A DNA stretch of 64,000 nt from Phormidium sp. OSCR (GTDB lineage Bacteria > Cyanobacteriota > Cyanobacteriia > Cyanobacteriales > Geitlerinemataceae), in NCBI GenBank assembly GCA_001314905.1, contig LJZT01000002.1, positions 62,001-126,000 of the forward strand, read 5' to 3'. The notes below the pieces were generated by a model. That model did no database searches. It was not told the origin of the DNA and saw only the letters and a program-made list of their open reading frames with translations. The position numbers and the translations under genes were made by a program. Positions within the stretch are counted from its first letter, which is position 1. The number at the start of each line of letters is the position of its first letter. Positions 40,456-51,287 of this stretch are shown here, in pieces.

Positions 40456-43017
40456 ATGCGAGCAGTGTTAATGGCTGGAGGATCAGGAACACGCCTACGT
40501 CCCCTGACTTGTGACCTTCCTAAGCCGATGGTGCCAATCCTAAATCGCCCCATCGCCGAGCATATCCTCAATCTTCTCACCCGTCACGATATTACAGAAG
40601 TTATTGCAACGGTTCACTATCTCCCCGATGTGATGCGGGATTATTTCCAAGATGGGAAAGATTTTGGCGTTCAGATGACCTATGCGGTTGAAGAAGAACA
40701 ACCCCTGGGAACCGCTGGCTGTGTCAAGAACGTCGAAGACTTGCTCGATGATACCTTTGTTGTCATCAGCGGTGATGCGATCACAGACTTTGATCTGCAA
40801 GAGGCGATCGCCTTCCACCGAGAAAAAGGCTCTAAAGCCACTCTGGTTCTCAAACACGTCCCCAACCCGATCGAGTTTGGGGTTGTGATTACCGATGAAC
40901 AGCAGCGGATTGTCCGCTTCCTAGAGAAACCTTCGGCTTCTGAGATTTTCTCGGATACCGTCAACACCGGCACTTACATTTTAGAACCCGAAGTTCTTCA
41001 GTATTTGCCCCAAAACCAAGAATGTGACTTCTCGAAAGACTTATTTCCGACGCTTTTAGATAAAGGGGAACCCCTCTATGGTTACATCGCCGAGGGCTAT
41101 TGGTGTGATGTCGGCCATCTCGAAGCCTATCGTGAGGCCCAGTATGATGCCTTACACCGTAAAGTTCAGATGACCTACCCTTACGAGGAACGGGAACCCG
41201 GCGTTTGGGTGGGACAAAACTCCTTCATTGATGACAGTGTCAAGATTAAGGCCCCGGTTCTGATTGGTGAAAATTGCCGCATTGGCCCCCGCACTAATAT
41301 CGAACCAGGAACCGTGATTGGGGATAATGTCACCATTGGCGCTGATGCGGATCTCAAGCGTCCGATTATTTGGAATGGTGCCATTATTGGCGATGAAGTG
41401 CATTTAAGAGCTTGCACGATTTGTCGGGGGACTCGGGTCGATCGCCGGGCGCATATCCTAGAAGGGGCCGTCGTCGGTCCGTTATCTACGATTGGCGAAG
41501 AAGCTCAGATTAGCCCTGGCGTACGCATTTGGCCGAGTAAGAAGGTTGAATCGGGGGCAATTTTGAATATGAACCTGATTTGGGGACAAACGGCGCGGCG
41601 GAATCTCTTTGGCCAGCGGGGGGTGAGTGGTTTGGCCAATATCGATATTACCCCCGAGTTTGCCGTTAAGTTGGGGGCGGCTTATGGATCGAGCCTCAAG
41701 CAAGGGGAACAGGTGGTGGTGTCGCGGGATCAGCGCAGTATTTCGCGCATGGTGTCGCGATCGCTGATTGCGGGCATTATGTCGGTGGGGGTGAATGTGC
41801 AGAACCTAGAAGCCACCGCCATCCCGCTATCCCGTTCCTTTGCTCGCGCGTCTCGTAATGGGATGACCTCTCGGCCGACGATCGCCGGTGGGATTCATGT
41901 GCGGATTCACCCGGATCGCTCGGATTCGATTTTGATTGAGTTTTTTGACGCGAATGGGATTAATATCACGAAATCCAAGGAGAAGAAAATCGAAGGCGGT
42001 TACTTTAAAGAAGACATCAGACGGGCGCAAATTGCCGAAATTGGCGATATGACCTATCCCAGTCAGGTGTTGGATATGTACAGCACCGGCTTTGAGAAAT
42101 TGCTTAATGTTGAGGCGATTCGCCACAGCAACAGTAAAATCGTCATCGACTATGCCTATGCGGTGTCGGGGGCGATTCTACCGATGTTGTTGGCTAAGTT
42201 TGGCAGTGATGCGGTAGTCCTCAATGCTAGTCTCAATCAGATGGCTCTGGCGAATGAGGAACGGGAAACCCTGTTGACGCAGTTGGGCCAGGTAGTCGAA
42301 GCGTTGCGGGCCAATTTCGGCGCTCAGGTGTCGGCGAATGGGGAGCAGTTTATTCTCGTGGATGAGTCGGGACTGCCGATTCGGGCTGAACAACTGACGG
42401 CGTTTATGGTCAATATGATTTTGACGGCTCATCCTCGGGGAACGGTGGTGGTTCCGGTTCATACGTCTAGTGCGGTTGAACAGATTGCTCGTCGTCATGA
42501 TGGCCAGGTGATTCGCACTAAGGCGAATCCGACGGCGTTGATGGAAGCCTGTCATACGAATCCTAATGTGGTGTTGGGGGGAAGTGGGGAAATGGGCTTT
42601 ATTTTCCCCGAGTTACACCCCGGTTTTGATGCCATGTTCTCGATCGCCAAGTTGATTGAGATGGAAACCCTACAGGGGCGATCGCTCGGACAGATTCGCG
42701 CGGAACTCCCCCGGGTGTATCACCGTTGTCAGACGATTCGTTGTCCTTGGACGGCGAAAGGGGCGCTGATGCGCCATATGGTGGAAACTCATTCGGCTGA
42801 TCGCATTGAGTTAACGGATGGGGTGAAGGTTTGTGAGCCTCAGTCGGATAACTGGGTGTTGGTGTTACCGGATGCGGGTGAGCCGGTGGTGCATATTTTT
42901 GCCAATGGGGACGATCGCGATTGGGTCGATCGGATGCTTCTGGATTATCGCGCCCGGATTCAGAAGTTTGTTGAACAGCAACAGGGTGGACAGAATTTAC
43001 CCCTCGATGAGATCTAG
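40456..43017 (+). CDS. Mannose-1-phosphate guanylyltransferase fused to a phosphomannomutase-like domain
   Basis: The ATG at 40456 with AAGGAG five bases upstream is the start (MRAVLMAGGSGTRLRPLTCDLPKP). Residues 1-240 are a nucleotidyltransferase; 'EKP' and 'SGDAITDFD' are present. Residues about 255-370 form a left-handed beta-helix ('IGENCRIGPRTNIEPGTVIGDNV'). Residues 380-850 match the phosphohexomutase fold ('FGQRGVSGLANIDITPEFAVKLGAAYG', 'VSRDQRSISRMVSRSL'). The mutase active-site loop TASHNP is replaced by RIHPDR and DGDGDR by DESGLP, so mutase activity is doubtful. It makes GDP-mannose for polysaccharides or glycolipids. The same fusion exists in Synechocystis (sll1558, from memory). 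Confidence 0.9.
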   Translation: MRAVLMAGGSGTRLRPLTCDLPKPMVPILNRPIAEHILNLLTRHDITEVIATVHYLPDVMRDYFQDGKDFGVQMTYAVEEEQPLGTAGCVKNVEDLLDDTFVVISGDAITDFDLQEAIAFHREKGSKATLVLKHVPNPIEFGVVITDEQQRIVRFLEKPSASEIFSDTVNTGTYILEPEVLQYLPQNQECDFSKDLFPTLLDKGEPLYGYIAEGYWCDVGHLEAYREAQYDALHRKVQMTYPYEEREPGVWVGQNSFIDDSVKIKAPVLIGENCRIGPRTNIEPGTVIGDNVTIGADADLKRPIIWNGAIIGDEVHLRACTICRGTRVDRRAHILEGAVVGPLSTIGEEAQISPGVRIWPSKKVESGAILNMNLIWGQTARRNLFGQRGVSGLANIDITPEFAVKLGAAYGSSLKQGEQVVVSRDQRSISRMVSRSLIAGIMSVGVNVQNLEATAIPLSRSFARASRNGMTSRPTIAGGIHVRIHPDRSDSILIEFFDANGINITKSKEKKIEGGYFKEDIRRAQIAEIGDMTYPSQVLDMYSTGFEKLLNVEAIRHSNSKIVIDYAYAVSGAILPMLLAKFGSDAVVLNASLNQMALANEERETLLTQLGQVVEALRANFGAQVSANGEQFILVDESGLPIRAEQLTAFMVNMILTAHPRGTVVVPVHTSSAVEQIARRHDGQVIRTKANPTALMEACHTNPNVVLGGSGEMGFIFPELHPGFDAMFSIAKLIEMETLQGRSLGQIRAELPRVYHRCQTIRCPWTAKGALMRHMVETHSADRIELTDGVKVCEPQSDNWVLVLPDAGEPVVHIFANGDDRDWVDRMLLDYRARIQKFVEQQQGGQNLPLDEI

Positions 43018-43150
43018 TGGGGTCTGAGCGTTGGCAAACTGAGGTAAGCTAGTAGGCTGAGGACAACCACGACCTTTGGGGTCAGGGGGTCCTCGCCTCG
43101 CTGCCTTGGGTCGCTCTCGGGATGTCCGCAATTTTGAAGAGTTTAGTGTT

Positions 43151-43609
43151 ATGAATACCTGTGTTTTGATGGCGGAGATTGTCCAAGATCCGCAACTACG
43201 ATATACGAGTGATAATCAAACGGCGATTACGGAGTTGCTGGTGCAGATTGATCCGCTGCGGGATGGTGATCCTCCTGAGACGCTGAAGGTGGTGGCTTGG
43301 CGTAGGCTGGCTGAGGCGGTTCAAGAGAATTTTCATCGCGGCGATCGCGTGGTGATTGAGGGACGTTTGGGAATGGTGGTGTTCGATCGCCCCGAAGGGT
43401 TCCGGGAGAAACGGGCCGAGGTGACGGCGCAACGGATTCATCTTCTCGATCGCGCGGCGGCGGGTTCGGCTCCCCCAGCGGCTCCCACGGCGGCGGTTCC
43501 TTCGTCAGCTCCGGTGACGCCGATGAATGGCCCGGCGAATACGCCGGCTAATGCACCGGCTCCGGTGTCCTCCCCTGATGAACCGTTGTCGGATGATATC
43601 CCGTTTTAG
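43151..43609 (+). CDS. ssb: Single-stranded DNA-binding protein
   Basis: The ATG at 43151 (MNTCVLMAEIVQDPQLRYT) begins an OB fold of about 100 residues with 'TLKVVAWRRLAEAVQENFHRGDRVVIEGRLGMVVFD'. A Pro/Ala linker leads to the terminal SDDIPF, the acidic tip through which SSB recruits replication and repair proteins. The ORF-track start 25 codons upstream is not supported by homology. It protects single-stranded DNA. rsmG starts 6 bp after the stop, so the genes are cotranscribed. The sequence is rather divergent in the OB fold, so this may be a second SSB paralog. Confidence 0.85.
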   Translation: MNTCVLMAEIVQDPQLRYTSDNQTAITELLVQIDPLRDGDPPETLKVVAWRRLAEAVQENFHRGDRVVIEGRLGMVVFDRPEGFREKRAEVTAQRIHLLDRAAAGSAPPAAPTAAVPSSAPVTPMNGPANTPANAPAPVSSPDEPLSDDIPF

Positions 43610-43615
43610 GTCTTA

Positions 43616-44326
43616 ATGCTTGAGTTTAATCTCGTTGATGATGATACAACCCCTTCTCTGCCCGTTTCACGGTGGGAGAAGGGGTTGGATGGGTTGGTGA
43701 CGGCGCAGATGCAGTCACAGTTTCAACGCTTTTATGATGGCGTGGTGCAGGGAAATCGTCAGGTGAATCTCACCCGCATTCTGGAACCGCTGGATTTTTG
43801 GGAGAAACATCTCTGGGATTCGTTGCGGGGGGTGGCGCCGTTTTTGCGGGGCGAGTTCTCGTTACCGCCCCGGCCTCAGGTGGTGGATATTGGCTCTGGT
43901 GGCGGCTTTCCGGGGATTCCTTTGGCGATCGCTCGACCCGATTGGTCGTTGACGCTCGTGGATTCGACTCAGAAGAAGGTACGCTTTCTTCAGGCGGCGA
44001 TCGCCCATTTGGGATTGTCTCAGACGGAGGCGATCGCCGGCCGCGCTGAGACGTTGGGGGCGTTACGTCCCTATCGAGGGCGTTATGATTTAGGCCTGTT
44101 GCGAGCCGTCGCCTCTCCCTCGGTTTGTCTGGGTTATGTTCGACCCTGGTTGAAACCTGGCGGCTGGGTGGTGCTGTATCGCGGCCAATGGCGCGATGAG
44201 GAACAGCAGGATTTGCAGCAGGGATTGTCAGGGTTTGAGTTGGTCACGATTGATGGGTTTGTGACTCCTGAAACCCAAGCGATTCGCCATGCTGTGATCT
44301 TACGACGTCGCGAGGGTGCTGGCTAG
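43616..44326 (+). CDS. rsmG: 16S rRNA (guanine527-N7)-methyltransferase
   Basis: This SAM-dependent enzyme of 236 residues has 'NLTRILEPLDFWEKHLWDSL' and the SAM loop 'VVDIGSGGGFPGIPLAIARPDWSLTLVDSTQKKVRFL', then 'YDLGLLRAVASPSVCLGYVRPWLKPGG'. These match RsmG/GidB, which makes m7G527 in the 16S rRNA decoding region; loss gives low-level streptomycin resistance in other bacteria. It is 6 bp downstream of ssb. Confidence 0.95.
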   Translation: MLEFNLVDDDTTPSLPVSRWEKGLDGLVTAQMQSQFQRFYDGVVQGNRQVNLTRILEPLDFWEKHLWDSLRGVAPFLRGEFSLPPRPQVVDIGSGGGFPGIPLAIARPDWSLTLVDSTQKKVRFLQAAIAHLGLSQTEAIAGRAETLGALRPYRGRYDLGLLRAVASPSVCLGYVRPWLKPGGWVVLYRGQWRDEEQQDLQQGLSGFELVTIDGFVTPETQAIRHAVILRRREGAG

Positions 44327-44413
44327 TTGATAGTTCGTCGTTGATTCTTGAGAATTGACGAGTTAAGTTGACACTTCATGATAAGCAATAGTAACCTCTA
44401 AAGCAATTATTTT

Positions 44414-44436
44414 TTGTGAATCTTAGAGATTCACAA
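44414..44436. terminator. Perfect 9-bp hairpin between rsmG and a small ORF
   Basis: TTGTGAATC and GATTCACAA pair perfectly around TTAGA. It lies downstream of rsmG. There is no T-run after it on the plus strand, so it may be an operator or a weak terminator. Confidence 0.5.
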
Positions 44437-44440
44437 TGTC

Positions 44441-44656
44441 CTATCTATTGTGACTAATTTTTTGATGATGAGGGTACAGATGTTGTGGGGTTCGCTCGAC
44501 GGGATAGAGCTGGGTTTGCTCTTGCTCAACTTGGGCGATGTCCTGTTTCATTTCTAACCAGGCTCGCAGACATTCTTGCTCCCAGAGGCGACAGGTTTCG
44601 CTGAGGTGCTTCTGGGAGTTGGGAGCGGTGCGCGTGACGGGGGTGGAGGTGACCAT
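44441..44656 (-). CDS. Small hypothetical protein
   Basis: The 71-residue frame starts MVTSTPVTRTAPNSQKHL and contains a charged helix 'RLWEQECLRAWLEMKQDIAQVEQEQTQLY'. I do not recognise it. It is the only plausible frame in the spacer between rsmG and pds, and a helix of this kind is not typical of random sequence, but no ribosome site is obvious. Confidence 0.35.
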   Translation of the reverse strand: MVTSTPVTRTAPNSQKHLSETCRLWEQECLRAWLEMKQDIAQVEQEQTQLYPVERTPQHLYPHHQKISHNR

Positions 44657-44880
44657 GGTAACCAGATTCTGTCCGACAGGTGGCGATGGGTGATCCGTAA
44701 ATCTACTTATTTATATCTTCACTCAAGATTGGGCTAAATCCGGATAGCTGACTCTGCTCGCCCGTAAATTGAGATCAATTTTGCGGATCAACCCGGTTCG
44801 GGTTAGGGTTCGCTGCAACCGGTTTCAGGATTTTTTGCTCTCGCTGTCCCTTTTTCCGTGATTTGTAACGGATTGCAACA

Positions 44881-44886
44881 TATAAT
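44881..44886 (+). promoter_or_regulatory. TATAAT -10 box candidate for pds-crtB
   Basis: TATAAT sits 46 bp before the pds start, a normal distance for a leader carrying the GGAGAGG ribosome site. The expected -35 region does not show TTGACA. Confidence 0.5.
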
Positions 44887-44907
44887 GAGAATCGGGCAAA
44901 TTGTTAA

Positions 44908-47290
<2,383 letters not shown>

Positions 47291-47299
47291 GGATTCGAG

Positions 47300-47480
47300 A
47301 ATGGGGAATATACCCGTTCCGGTGTTCCCTCTTGCCTCTTGCCTCGGGCGACCACAAGGGTACGCCCCTACGTCTTTCCCCTCCTGGGAGGGGCAGGGGT
47401 GGGTTCTCCCCTCGGTGGGAGGGGCCAGGGGTGGGTTATCCCTGTTCCGAAGTTCCCTGTTCCCTGCCTTGCCTCTTGCC
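47300..47480. repeat. Cluster of dispersed repeats after crtB
   Basis: The tract contains the 22-bp word GGGCGACCACAAGGGTACGC+CC (47346-47367, inverted relative to 15265 and 26242), two CTCC..GGGAGGGG stems and several CTTGCCTCTTGCC and GTTCCCTATTCCC units. It separates convergent crtB and the helicase gene. Confidence 0.85.
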
Positions 47481-49816
47481 TATTCCCTAGTCCCTATTCC
47501 CCGTTCCCAAAGGGCATTAAAGGGAGGGGATGCGGGGAAGGGCTGGGGATTTTGCAGGTTATTCCAGGTAAATGGGGCATTTTTAGCGGCCGAGAGCCAG
47601 AGGAAGCGTTTGGCGCGAGTCATGGCCACATAAAGGAGACGATAGTCTTCGGCTTTTTTGAGTTGTTCGGCCAGTTGCCAATAGTCGTCGTAGCTTTGGC
47701 AGTTTGGCGCGGCTTCGTTGTCGGTGGTGTCGCGATTCCAGAGATGTTGACGGATTTGTCCTCGGGCGACTTCGTCGAGGCTGAAGTGGCCGAGAAACTG
47801 CATTTGCGGTTTGACGTAGAGTTCGCCGGGGATGTTTTTCTCTTGTAGGAAGGGGATAAAGACGAAATCCCAGTCTAGGCCTTTGGCTTTGTGCATGGTC
47901 AGGATGGTGAGTTGTCCGGGTTGGGTATATTTGGACTCGGAGGCGTCGGTTTCGACGCGATCGAAGCGTTCGCTGTTGACAAGGAGGGTCAGGTTGTCGA
48001 GGAGTTCTTCGAGGGAAAGGCGATCGCTGGTTTGTTGAAGGAGGCGTTCGTTGAGTTTGTCGGCGGTGGCGAGTTCGCTGGCGTTGTAGTTGAGGGTCAG
48101 CCCCAGAAAGCCGATGAGATGGGTTTGGGGCAGTTCCAAGCGGGCTTGGAGAAGACAACGGCACAGGTGACGGGCTTGGCGCACGTCTGGGGGTTGGGGG
48201 GCTTCGAGAATGGTGGGATAGAGGAAGTGTTCGGGGCTGCTGGCGAGGCGATCGAGGTCTTGACGGGGGATGAGGTGATGGTTAACGAGGACTTCTAGGG
48301 CGGCTTTGACGGCTTCGCGGGAATGGGGACGATGCAGGAATTGCAGCAGGTTGAGCATCTCTAGGGGAATGCCCGAGAGTCGTTCTTCGGCGTCGACTTC
48401 GTAGAGGTTGAGGTGGTTGTGATATTGATTGAGTTCGCTGGCGACGAAATGCCCTTGGTTTTTCTGGCGGACGAGGACGGCGGCGCTGGCCTGGGGATAC
48501 TGTGCGAAGAGGTCGCTAATTCGTTGCCCGAGGCGATCGACGCTCTCGCTAATATCATGGGGACGATGCAGTTCGAGGCCTGCGGCGATGGGGTCAGGGT
48601 TGGCGTTGGGTTGAGGGTCGTCGGCGGTGACGGGTTCAATCATCTGCTGTTCAAAGGGGGGTGGAGACTTGAGGGCTGGGGAGGGCGGTTTGGTTGTACG
48701 GTCTCGGGAGGAGGGGGTTGAGGTGGGTTTGCTCCATTGTTGGTTAATCCAGTTGAGGGTGAAGTTGGCGGCGTCGATGAGGATGGGGCTACTGCGTCCG
48801 GCCCGCTGTATGGTGGTTCGTTGGTGATGTTGGGCGCAATGGTGGCAAAAGCGGCGGAAGTAAATGGGATCGGCGGGGGTGAAGGTGGAGTTAATGGCTT
48901 GGTTGGGGTCGCCGACTCGGATTAGGTTGGCGCTTCCGTCGGGGTTTTGGGCGAGGGTGTCGAGGAGTTGCTGTTGTAGGGGTGAGGAGTCTTGGGCTTC
49001 GTCTTCAAAGACGGCAAAGGTTTCTTGTTGCCAGAGGTCTCGGATGTTGGGGTTTTGGAGAACGTTGAGGGCGGCGATGATGGCGTCGTCGTAGTCGATC
49101 AGTTGCTGCGATCGCATCTGCTCTTGATAGAGTCGATAGAGGCCGGCGGCGATGGTGAGGATGGCGTAGGGGTCTCCTTGGAGTTGCCCGAGGTGGTGCA
49201 GGTCTTCTGGGGAGAGTCCTGAGGATTTGGCTTCTTGGATGACGGTGTGGGCCAGGTTGGGCAAAACGTCGGTTCTGAGGACGGATTGGCGGCGCAGTCG
49301 TTCGGACTCTTCTCCGTCAAATTCTAGGCCGGTAATGAGCTGTTGATAGGCTTGGGGATGGTCTGTAATCCAGCGTTCGACGCAGTTACGGATGAGGCGG
49401 TGGTTTTGGTTGGGTTGTACTAGGCTTTGTTGGTCGAGATCGAGTTGCGCGAGATCCGGGTGACGGCCGGCGATTTTGAAGGCTAGGCCATGGATGGTTT
49501 GGACGGAAAAGCCCCATTTGGGCAGTTTGAGGAGTTCTAGGTTTTGACGGATTTTGGCTTTGATGTTGGCGGCGGCGGAGCGGGTAAAGGTGACGATGAT
49601 GAGTTGATGGCGCGGATGCAGTCGTTGTCGGGCGATGGTGAGGGCGGCGGCGATCGCCATTCCGGTGGATTTGCCCGAACCAGGAACGGCGGAGACGGCG
49701 AGAAGTCCTCCTTGCCAGTCTCCCATTTCTCGTTGTCCGGGACGCAGGCTATTGCGGAGTTGTTGGATCAGTTGGGGGCGATCGATCGGAGAGGGTTTGG
49801 ATTCGCTTAAGGTCAT
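47480..49816 (-). CDS. UvrD/PcrA-type ATP-dependent DNA helicase
   Basis: The start at 49816 (MTLSESKPSPIDRPQLIQQL) is preferred, since the upstream start at 49912 overlaps the divergent pip gene. Superfamily 1 motifs are complete: 'LLAVSAVPGSGKSTGMAIAA', 'QLIIVTFTRSAAANIKAKI', Walker B 'FAVFEDEAQDSSPLQQQLL', 'IRVGDPNQAINSTF', 'TILTMHKAKGLDWDFVFIPFL' and 'YRLLYVAMTRAKRFLWLSAA'. It unwinds DNA 3' to 5' in repair or recombination. No nuclease domain is fused. The C-terminal ten residues run into the repeat cluster at 47480, so the end may be altered. Confidence 0.9.
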   Translation of the reverse strand: MTLSESKPSPIDRPQLIQQLRNSLRPGQREMGDWQGGLLAVSAVPGSGKSTGMAIAAALTIARQRLHPRHQLIIVTFTRSAAANIKAKIRQNLELLKLPKWGFSVQTIHGLAFKIAGRHPDLAQLDLDQQSLVQPNQNHRLIRNCVERWITDHPQAYQQLITGLEFDGEESERLRRQSVLRTDVLPNLAHTVIQEAKSSGLSPEDLHHLGQLQGDPYAILTIAAGLYRLYQEQMRSQQLIDYDDAIIAALNVLQNPNIRDLWQQETFAVFEDEAQDSSPLQQQLLDTLAQNPDGSANLIRVGDPNQAINSTFTPADPIYFRRFCHHCAQHHQRTTIQRAGRSSPILIDAANFTLNWINQQWSKPTSTPSSRDRTTKPPSPALKSPPPFEQQMIEPVTADDPQPNANPDPIAAGLELHRPHDISESVDRLGQRISDLFAQYPQASAAVLVRQKNQGHFVASELNQYHNHLNLYEVDAEERLSGIPLEMLNLLQFLHRPHSREAVKAALEVLVNHHLIPRQDLDRLASSPEHFLYPTILEAPQPPDVRQARHLCRCLLQARLELPQTHLIGFLGLTLNYNASELATADKLNERLLQQTSDRLSLEELLDNLTLLVNSERFDRVETDASESKYTQPGQLTILTMHKAKGLDWDFVFIPFLQEKNIPGELYVKPQMQFLGHFSLDEVARGQIRQHLWNRDTTDNEAAPNCQSYDDYWQLAEQLKKAEDYRLLYVAMTRAKRFLWLSAAKNAPFTWNNLQNPQPFPASPPFNALWERGIGTRE

Positions 49817-49904
49817 AGCAATTGGCTCGGAATTGGGGGAAAATGGGCTGTCAGCCGTTATTGGCAGTTTATCGTTTTCCCGATTAACCGGTCTTTGAGG
49901 ATTT

Positions 49905-50852
49905 ATGCGCAATCTTTATCCCCCGATTAGCCCCTATACTACGGGGACGTTACAGGTGTCTGACCTCCATACGCTCTATTATGAGGAGTCCGGCAATCCG
50001 CAGGGGAAACCGGCGGTTTTCCTCCATGGGGGTCCTGGTGGGGGGTGTATTCCCATGTACCGCCAGTTTTTTAATCCCCAGGACTGGCGTTTGATTTTGT
50101 TCGATCAACGCGGTTGTGGCCGTAGTACTCCCCACGCGGAGTTACGGGAGAATACGACTTGGGATTTGGTGGCGGATATTGAATGCTTACGGACTCATCT
50201 GGGGATTGAGCGTTGGTTGGTGTTTGGAGGAAGTTGGGGCAGTACCTTGTCTCTGGCCTACGCGGAAACTCACCCGGAACGCTGTACGGGGTTGATTTTG
50301 CGGGGAATTTTTATGTTACGTTCGCAGGAGTTACGCTGGTTTTATCAGGAGGGGGCCAGTTATATTTTCCCGGAGGCTTGGCAGGAGTATCTCAAACCGA
50401 TTCCTGAAGCGGAACGGGGGGATTTGATGGCCGCGTATCATCGCCGTTTGACCAGTGAGAATCGTCAGGTCCGGCTTGAGGCGGCTCGGGCCTGGGCGAT
50501 TTGGGAGGGCAGTACGAGTAAGTTATTTCCTGATCCTGATGTTCGGTCTAAGTTTGGCCGTGAGGGGTTCGCCGAGGCGTTTGCTCGCATTGAATGTCAC
50601 TATTTTGTGAATGGGGGCTTTTTTGAGCGGGAGAATCAGTTGCTTGAGGATGTGCAGCGGATTCGTCAGATTCCCACGGTGATTGTTCAGGGTCGCTATG
50701 ATGTGGTCTGTCCCCTGCGATCGGCTTGGGAGTTACATCAGGCGTTTCCTGAGTCGGAGTTGATTGTGATTCCTGATGCGGGTCATTCGGTCAGTGAACC
50801 GGGGATTCGCTCGGCGTTGGTGGAGGCGACGGATCGTTTTCGGTGTGGGTAA
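49905..50852 (+). CDS. pip: Proline iminopeptidase
   Basis: This alpha/beta-hydrolase of 315 residues has the oxyanion motif 'AVFLHGGPGGGCIPMYRQFF', 'LILFDQRGCGRSTPH', the nucleophile elbow 'VFGGSWGSTLSLAYAETHPE', the Asp in 'VIVQGRYDVVCPL' and the catalytic His in 'VIPDAGHSVSEPG'. These features, especially GGPGGG and DQRGCGRS, define the prolyl iminopeptidase family, which removes N-terminal proline from peptides in the cytosol. It is divergent from the helicase gene with overlapping leader sequences. Confidence 0.95.
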   Translation: MRNLYPPISPYTTGTLQVSDLHTLYYEESGNPQGKPAVFLHGGPGGGCIPMYRQFFNPQDWRLILFDQRGCGRSTPHAELRENTTWDLVADIECLRTHLGIERWLVFGGSWGSTLSLAYAETHPERCTGLILRGIFMLRSQELRWFYQEGASYIFPEAWQEYLKPIPEAERGDLMAAYHRRLTSENRQVRLEAARAWAIWEGSTSKLFPDPDVRSKFGREGFAEAFARIECHYFVNGGFFERENQLLEDVQRIRQIPTVIVQGRYDVVCPLRSAWELHQAFPESELIVIPDAGHSVSEPGIRSALVEATDRFRCG

Positions 50853-51287
50853 ATTCAGCCGGGGTCAATGCTCCCGGTGGGGCGATCGCCCTTCAGGTTG
50901 ATGTTTTCTTCAACTTGAGGGGAAAATAAAATTGCGCAGCTTAGATGTTTGGCTTTGCGCCGGCCGCACCGGGCCGGCGAAGCCTCATCCTTCTACCCAG
51001 AAATTCGGTGCATCCTGGAACTAGAAGTTTCAGACTTGGTTGTTTCGATGTCTTCATTGTAGCTTGAGGTTTGGCAAAATGTCAAGCTATATTTTCAAAT
51101 TCAGCAGATAGGTGAATGGAAGGAAAGTCAGTCCCCAGACTGGCTAAGTGATGATGGAGTTTGCCAGAGATGAGCGAGTAAGAAATCTGAAGCGGTGAGG
51201 CTTCCCTATCCACAGGAGACCGCACTTAGGTGGTTGCGGTGTTTTCGCGTTCTGGACAAGACCAAACTATCTTTCGTTTTCCTCTGC
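50853..51287. ncRNA. Structured gene-free tract beside dndB, candidate ncRNA or IS remnant
   Basis: No ORF of note lies in these 435 bp, but at least four strong inverted repeats do: 50951-50984 (GGCTT..CGCCGGCC/GGCCGGCG..AAGCC), 51060-51089 (TAGCTTGA/TCAAGCTA), a CAGTC/GACTG stem near 51133, and 51219-51240 (ACCGCA/TGCGGT) followed by TTTTC. The density of perfect stems suggests a folded RNA. An IS200/IS605-derived RNA (HEARO or omega RNA type) or a group II intron fragment are possible, but I cannot match any family. The strand is not determined. Confidence 0.4.

Noticed and set aside
51120-51150. GGAAGGAAAGTC resembling the start of RNase P RNA
   Set aside because: The other conserved RNase P blocks are absent, so rnpB is not supported.
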